Shown here: positions 60,101-64,000 of the stretch, piece after piece
Numbering within the stretch: position 1 is the first letter of the stretch
How the letters are laid out: each line of letters starts with the position of its first letter
Source of the DNA: Agapanthus africanus
Lineage: Eukaryota > Streptophyta > Magnoliopsida > Asparagales > Amaryllidaceae
NCBI GenBank assembly: GCA_030015575.1
Contig: CM057339.1
Coordinates: 778,674,809 to 778,738,808 of the forward strand
Direction: 5' to 3'
Length of the DNA stretch: 64,000 nucleotides
The notes under the pieces: model-generated
Told to the model about the DNA's origin: nothing
The model's database searches: none
Seen by the model: only the letters and a program-made list of their open reading frames with translations
Program-made: the position numbers and the translations under genes

Positions 60101-62578
60101 TTTGAGCATCTGAGTGCAAGATTCAGTATAACATCCTCATTGCAGACCACCCACCCCTACCAACCCCACCAAGAAAAAAGAGAGAAAATAAAAGTAAAGG
60201 AAAAACAAAATATTTTTTTCTTTAGTTTTCAGTCCATTTCTAACTTGAAGTCGATTCAAAGAAACAGAACAGAGTGTCTAGTATATATGTTGGTAAACAC
60301 AGCAGTGTGTCTACTTATATAATGCAATTTCTTATTTTGTGTATTGTTTCATTTGTCACTACTATTTCTCTAATCACGATCAAACTAAACACTAAAGTAT
60401 CTTCCTGGGCAGTCCCACTTTCTATGTATTTTCAACATTTCATATATTGTAGATAACTAGTTTCTATTAATATTGAATTGTATTATTTTAAAATAAATCA
60501 CTTTATCTTTTATATACTCAAACACGTTATTACATCATGATTTAGATCATCCAGCTTGCATTTTTGTTTGCTTCAAAGCTTACGTTTTGAAAATGCTATT
60601 TAAATGCTTGTTCAAACTTTGGAAGGAACCTCACCTGCAGTAGGTGACTGCATGCAGCATCAACTGCTGTAGAAGACCATGACTTCCCAAGAATTCTTCT
60701 TACCAGAAGTCTTAATATTCTTGCAGGAAATAATCCGAGAAAAGAAACGAACAAACTGATGGAAGCACTCAAAACAGATGACCTGAAATTTGGGAGGAAA
60801 AAAAATCCTGAATAAATGATGCGATTTATTTTCTTTCTCCTATTAAGATTAGCCAGCTAGGTTAAGAAAACCATTCAGCAAGCATCAATGCAATGGTGAA
60901 AATGATCTATATTGTTATTCTCCAATTGAACATAGTCTGAAATTCAAAATTCACCAACAGCAAGGGAGAACCTTTTATCAACTCTGAGTAAGAGAATACC
61001 ACATCCACTAATCAACTAAGATGGCGAAAATAAAGGTATTTTAGGGATTCAAAGTGTATTCATATTTTTTTTTCAACAAGCGTGTGACTACATGTCTCCT
61101 GTTGCAGAATATGTTCAATCTCGCTATTGCCTTTATTTGTGCTTTACAGCTGAATATAGTAAATAAATCAACTTTCCCTTTTAATAAATTTCTCGCATAG
61201 TTTATAAGAACTTGGAGGATGTCAACCGGTCATTTCTCAGGATAAGGATACGGGATGATATGAGCTGGATTCATGGATTCACAATTCTAAAAGTCTAGGA
61301 TATATTCCAATGGAATAGGATTTTTTGTAGTTTAAAGATTTATGCATAACAAACGTTCTATCATTTAAGCAAATAAATTAAGAATGGGAAAAATGTTATC
61401 GTTGATTCAGAAATTTGTCTGTGAAACCTTTTTAGGCACATTCGAAATTGCATGTATGTATGCATGCAAGCAAACAGTTTTCGAATGTGCATAAAAGATT
61501 CGCATATATCCTCAACAAATCCCAAAGACTACAGATACATCTCTGAAAAAACTACCTCAACGATGAATTCATGCAACATAGATTATGGCAAACCCCTCTC
61601 GTAGCATTGTTTCTATAACCAAGAATTTGGCACTAATTAACAGAGGGTCGACGCAGGCCGGCGGCCAGTCATATAAACATCTTCAGATCTTTTTGTGAGG
61701 CTTTGCTTCAGGGCCGATCCCATTTCTTAGATAAAAGGCTTAGTCAGCTCAGTATGGACTGGCCGGACTAGTCGACTCATCTTATAATAGTATTATTTAT
61801 TACAATTACTTTAAATTTTCAGTTGTGCATAACAACCAACAGAGTCATCTTATTCATCTGATATTTTTTACACAATGAAGTCTCTATAGACGGGTATAAA
61901 AACGATCTAAACTACTCAGGATTTAAACAAGGTTGGAAATAATTATCGGAAGCTTCATGCTAATGTAGTGGCGTAAAAATGTTCCAAACCCAAATTAAAA
62001 TATGAAATCATCCCAAAACGTAGTATATTTACCTTGCTATCTTCCCAATTGTACACTGCTTTGGGGAATTCTGATTCAGAGTCAAAAATGGGTATAGCCC
62101 TATACAAAATTTGACCTGTAAAACAAACACATGGATGGAGCATGGAATGAAACTTCTATATTAGAGAATATTCCAACCAAAACATACAGAGCAATATCTT
62201 AGGAATATTGATTACCTGCTGCGGAAGGCGCTTAAATACTTCAAGACATATATACGAACCAATAGAGTGCCCAACCTTCAACAGATACAAAAAAAATTAT
62301 CCAAAATGACAGCGATTTTCAGAATTTTAAAGCAAGCTTATTTACGAATTGGTTTGACAATCGACTTTCAAAATTTTAAAACATCACTCAACAAAATTTT
62401 GGCTATATAAATCATCTTCCTTCTTCATTTTATCTAAGAACTAGTCAGAAGCATTCTTAAAATAAACAAATATGGTTATACGAAATTAGTATCTGCAGGA
62501 GAAGGATTATCTCAATCAGATCACTACCAGTATCACAGGAAGTCCATTATGTTGGAGCTCTTGTCTGATAAAATCCAC
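53362..62578 (-). CDS. LDAH: Lipid droplet-associated hydrolase (LDAH/DUF2305) homologue, 3' seven exons, 5' end outside
   Basis: Minus-strand alpha/beta-hydrolase with coding exons 62578-62528, 62275-62216, 62115-62033, 60782-60635, 59320-59270, 54557-54453 and 53499-53362. Lengths 51+60+83+148+51+105+138 bp keep one open frame to TGA. The protein piece has the nucleophile elbow GHSIGS (Ser), the acid region YGLDDHWGP, and a C-terminal EEEGHTHAFC with the likely catalytic His: a full triad in family order. Also seen are GLYPFLTLNQNS and LGKSWSSTAV, conserved in plant LDAH-like proteins. Relatives act on neutral lipids at lipid droplets and the ER; substrate here is inferred only. The N-terminal half (oxyanion region PGNPG) is not found up to 64000, so a long intron must begin at 62579. 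No stops or shifts, so it is probably expressed. Confidence 0.88.
54453..54557 (-). CDS. LDAH: LDAH-like gene, penultimate exon
   Basis: 35 codons, LSEELDWSFMKK...LLYGLDDHWGPLSFSKE; acceptor GAGTTTAG. The donor is GC (AG|GCAAGT). Phase 0 at both ends. The DDHWG Asp is the probable acid of the triad. Confidence 0.88.
55150..55532. mobile_element. Foldback MITE, copy 3, in the LDAH intron
   Basis: Same family and length as 49385-49766: starts TTAATAGAGGAAAGGTGCC and ends TCTATGGCATTTTTTCTCC. Arms are diverged. It is followed directly by an (ATT)n run (55528-55560), which may have grown from its TTA end, and preceded by an (AT)n run at 55125. Confidence 0.8.
57040..57098. repeat. (AT)n microsatellite
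   Basis: About 29 uninterrupted AT units in the middle of the long-inverted-repeat element. Likely variable between individuals. The tyrosine/isoleucine open frame it creates is not a gene. Confidence 0.95.
58214..58350 (-). repeat. tRNA-derived (SINE-like) fragment
   Basis: The minus strand has ACCAATTGGGCATAGTTCAT, loosely like an A box, then AACTGGTTCGATTCACA with a good B box (GGTTCGATTC) about 45 bases on. Degenerate and uncertain. It lies beside the right arm of the long-inverted-repeat element. Confidence 0.35.
59270..59320 (-). CDS. LDAH: LDAH-like gene, exon YHTMRN
   Basis: 17 codons, YHTMRNTLFMAMTEFSQ; acceptor CCATGCAG, donor CAG|GTATTT. Separated from the next exon by a 4712-bp intron loaded with transposons. 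Confidence 0.88.
59321..62032 (-). other. Introns flanking the LGKSWSST exon
   Basis: Introns 59321-60634 and 60783-62032. AT-rich and no genes inside. A short GC-rich block (GGTCGACGCAGGCCGGCGG) at about 61647 is unlike its surroundings and unexplained. Confidence 0.6.
60635..60782 (-). CDS. LDAH: LDAH-like gene, exon with LGKSWSST
   Basis: 148 bp. The first base completes an Arg codon from the previous exon, then 49 codons from SSVLSASISL to CSHLLQ. Acceptor ATTTCAG, donor CAG|GTGAGG. A hydrophobic stretch (LFVSFLGLFPARILRLLV) could be a membrane- or droplet-associating segment. Confidence 0.88.
62033..62115 (-). CDS. LDAH: LDAH-like gene, exon VKFCIGLYPF
   Basis: 83 bp: 27 codons VKFCIGLYPFLTLNQNSPKQ...IA plus two bases of an Arg codon. 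Acceptor TTTTACAG, donor AAG|GTAAAT. A longer open frame in another phase overlaps it but breaks the splice phases. Confidence 0.88.
62216..62275 (-). CDS. LDAH: LDAH-like gene, nucleophile-elbow exon
   Basis: 20 codons, VGHSIGSYICLEVFKRLPQQ. The GHSIG pentapeptide is the GXSXG nucleophile elbow. Acceptor GTTGAAG, donor CAG|GTAATC. Phase 0 at both ends. Confidence 0.9.
62528..62578 (-). CDS. LDAH: LDAH-like gene, exon VDFIRQEL
   Basis: 17 codons, VDFIRQELQHNGLPVIL, joining directly to VGHSIG to give the family's 'PVILVGHSIG' block. Acceptor TTTATAG, donor CTG|GTAGTG. The most upstream exon found. Confidence 0.85.
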
Positions 62579-64000
62579 CTATAAAAATAAAATAAGAGTC
62601 CTCATCTTTGCAGGCTTGCAGATAAATCTAAAAAGTAACAAACAAACATACTTACACAAAAGAAATGAATGAAAAGATTAACAAAGTTTTACATATTGAT
62701 CATAATTGATTACGAAACCAAGTAGTGAGCATAAGTTGCAAAACTAGTAAATGAATGTAAAAGCATATCTATAATATAAGTTATGAACTGATAAATTAAA
62801 ACCATATCATCACCATCAATTTATTATCATTTCATTATCATGAAGCTTTTCCCAACCAAATTAAGGGCTGATGGGGAACAGGTCTCGAAGTGGAGAAATC
62901 TCCACAAAAGAGTTTATCTCGGAATTATAACTTGTTGCCAAGCGACAAACTTTTATACAGGAGGAAAAAGGAGAAGGGCCACACCATGAACCTTCATGAG
63001 GTACGTGGTGCTTATACAACCAGGGAGCAAGCCATATTTAAATGAGGAGAGCCCACACAGTTAACATGGCTTTTTGGGTACAAAACAAGCCCCAAAAAAT
63101 TATACAAAATACCAGCCACATTAAACTTTAAAATTTGCACCAAACACCCTTAAATATGAAAAAAAATGGATTAGAATTACACAAAACACCATTGAAAAGA
63201 TTGCATTATACACCCTGCCCCGCCAGTGGCGGTATTTGTATCATAGTTCATTGGAGTTCTTTATGAAATTGAAAGTGCAATGGTGTTCTATGCCCTAAAC
63301 CGAATAGCAAAATGGGTTGGGACTTCCAAAAGTAAAGCTGAACTGCTGAGAAAATACAGGTATATCTTTCAAAGAACTCAAGAAACTATCCTTAATTTGT
63401 AACTGATAAAATACTATAACATTAATCTACTCAGGGCCCTATAATTAAACCTCCTAGAGAGGATCAAGACCCTTGATTTATCATGCTCATGATATGAACC
63501 GCTTCTTTCGGTATGTGGGCATTTGCCTGGATTGTCCTACGTTGTGTATGGTTATTACTCACTCTCATATGGCTATGGCTATGTCTATGTGATGGTGTGT
63601 TGCTCATAGGGTATTGAGCCCACGGTAACTTGTGGCATGCCTTCTATTATAAATACTTGATTAAAACAAAAGCAATTGCACAAGCTATTACTTTGATAAC
63701 TATATTTGATTCATGTTCACAAGGCGCACACAGGTCTTACAGGTCACCTGTAGTGAGCCAATGATCATCGAGTGTAAGCATGCTTAAATCATCTTTAGTT
63801 CTATTCAATGTTTTGGCGCATGACCATTTAGTTATTTGGCGGTATGTCAAACTCTGTGGTCAAACCAGAGGGCTATGAGGAAGAGAGGGATGGAATTACG
63901 ATTCATCAAAGTGACGCAAAGATGATAGGTGCGGTAAACAACCTACTAATCAATATCAAACAGAGAATTGCTAAAGGAGTCAGAATAGAGCAAACACCTA
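62579..64000 (-). other. Start of a long intron of the LDAH-like gene
   Basis: No exon matching the expected N-terminal LDAH blocks was found on the minus strand. A stretch from about 62860 to 63960 has a different base composition and may be an old insertion, but no family is recognised. Confidence 0.45.

Noticed and set aside
61955-62143. 62-codon frame reading GQILYRAIPIF through the LDAH exon
   Set aside because: Wrong phase: the frame VKFCIGLYPF matches the hydrolase family and both splice phases.

Overview
The window is nuclear DNA of a flowering plant with a large, transposon-dense genome. It has no bacterial features, the one host gene is split by introns, and most of the sequence is LTR retrotransposons, solo LTRs, MITEs and simple repeats. 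Nearly every reading frame outside the host gene is a relic carrying stops or frameshifts. The species cannot be named from the sequence alone.

Layout. 1-10024: a broken minus-strand plant mobile domain (PMD, aminotransferase-like) gene, cut into three pieces by two solo LTRs (361-4633 and 5561-8866). Each solo LTR has a perfect 5-bp target-site duplication (CTTTC and ATGTG), and the PMD frame continues across both once the LTR and one duplication copy are ignored. 10025-14149: a non-coding stretch packed with short perfect palindromes sharing a TTWAA centre, plus a 79-bp tandem array of CACGTG palindromes. I cannot assign it to a known element. 14150-47571: a nest of retrotransposons. Copia C (minus; short 5' LTR 47431-47571) has an LTR of Copia B (plus; LTR 41553-43488) inside its reverse transcriptase. 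A same-family Copia A (minus; gag and protease 14150-15315, 5' LTR 17385-37935) abuts Copia B's leader head-to-head. Inside Copia A's LTR lies an 18.6-kb Ty3/Gypsy complex of the form LTR-internal-LTR-internal-LTR (19202-37757), bounded by one ATGTA duplication. 47572-53361: intergenic DNA with a terminal-inverted-repeat element holding two copies of a 382-bp foldback MITE, and two smaller foldbacks. 53362-64000: the 3' part of a minus-strand alpha/beta-hydrolase gene of the lipid droplet-associated hydrolase (LDAH, DUF2305) type. Seven coding exons fit together in frame and the gene runs off the right edge. Its 4.7-kb intron holds a third MITE copy and a 2.9-kb long-inverted-repeat element.

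Only the LDAH-like gene looks functional. The most unusual structures are the palindrome-dense region (10.3-12.9 kb), the triple-LTR Gypsy complex whose lost reverse transcriptase region is occupied by hairpin minisatellites, a pair of LTR hairpins whose arms change in compensating fashion, and the near-perfect foldback MITE at 49385. All percentages, ages and lineage names below are judgements by eye, not computed values.
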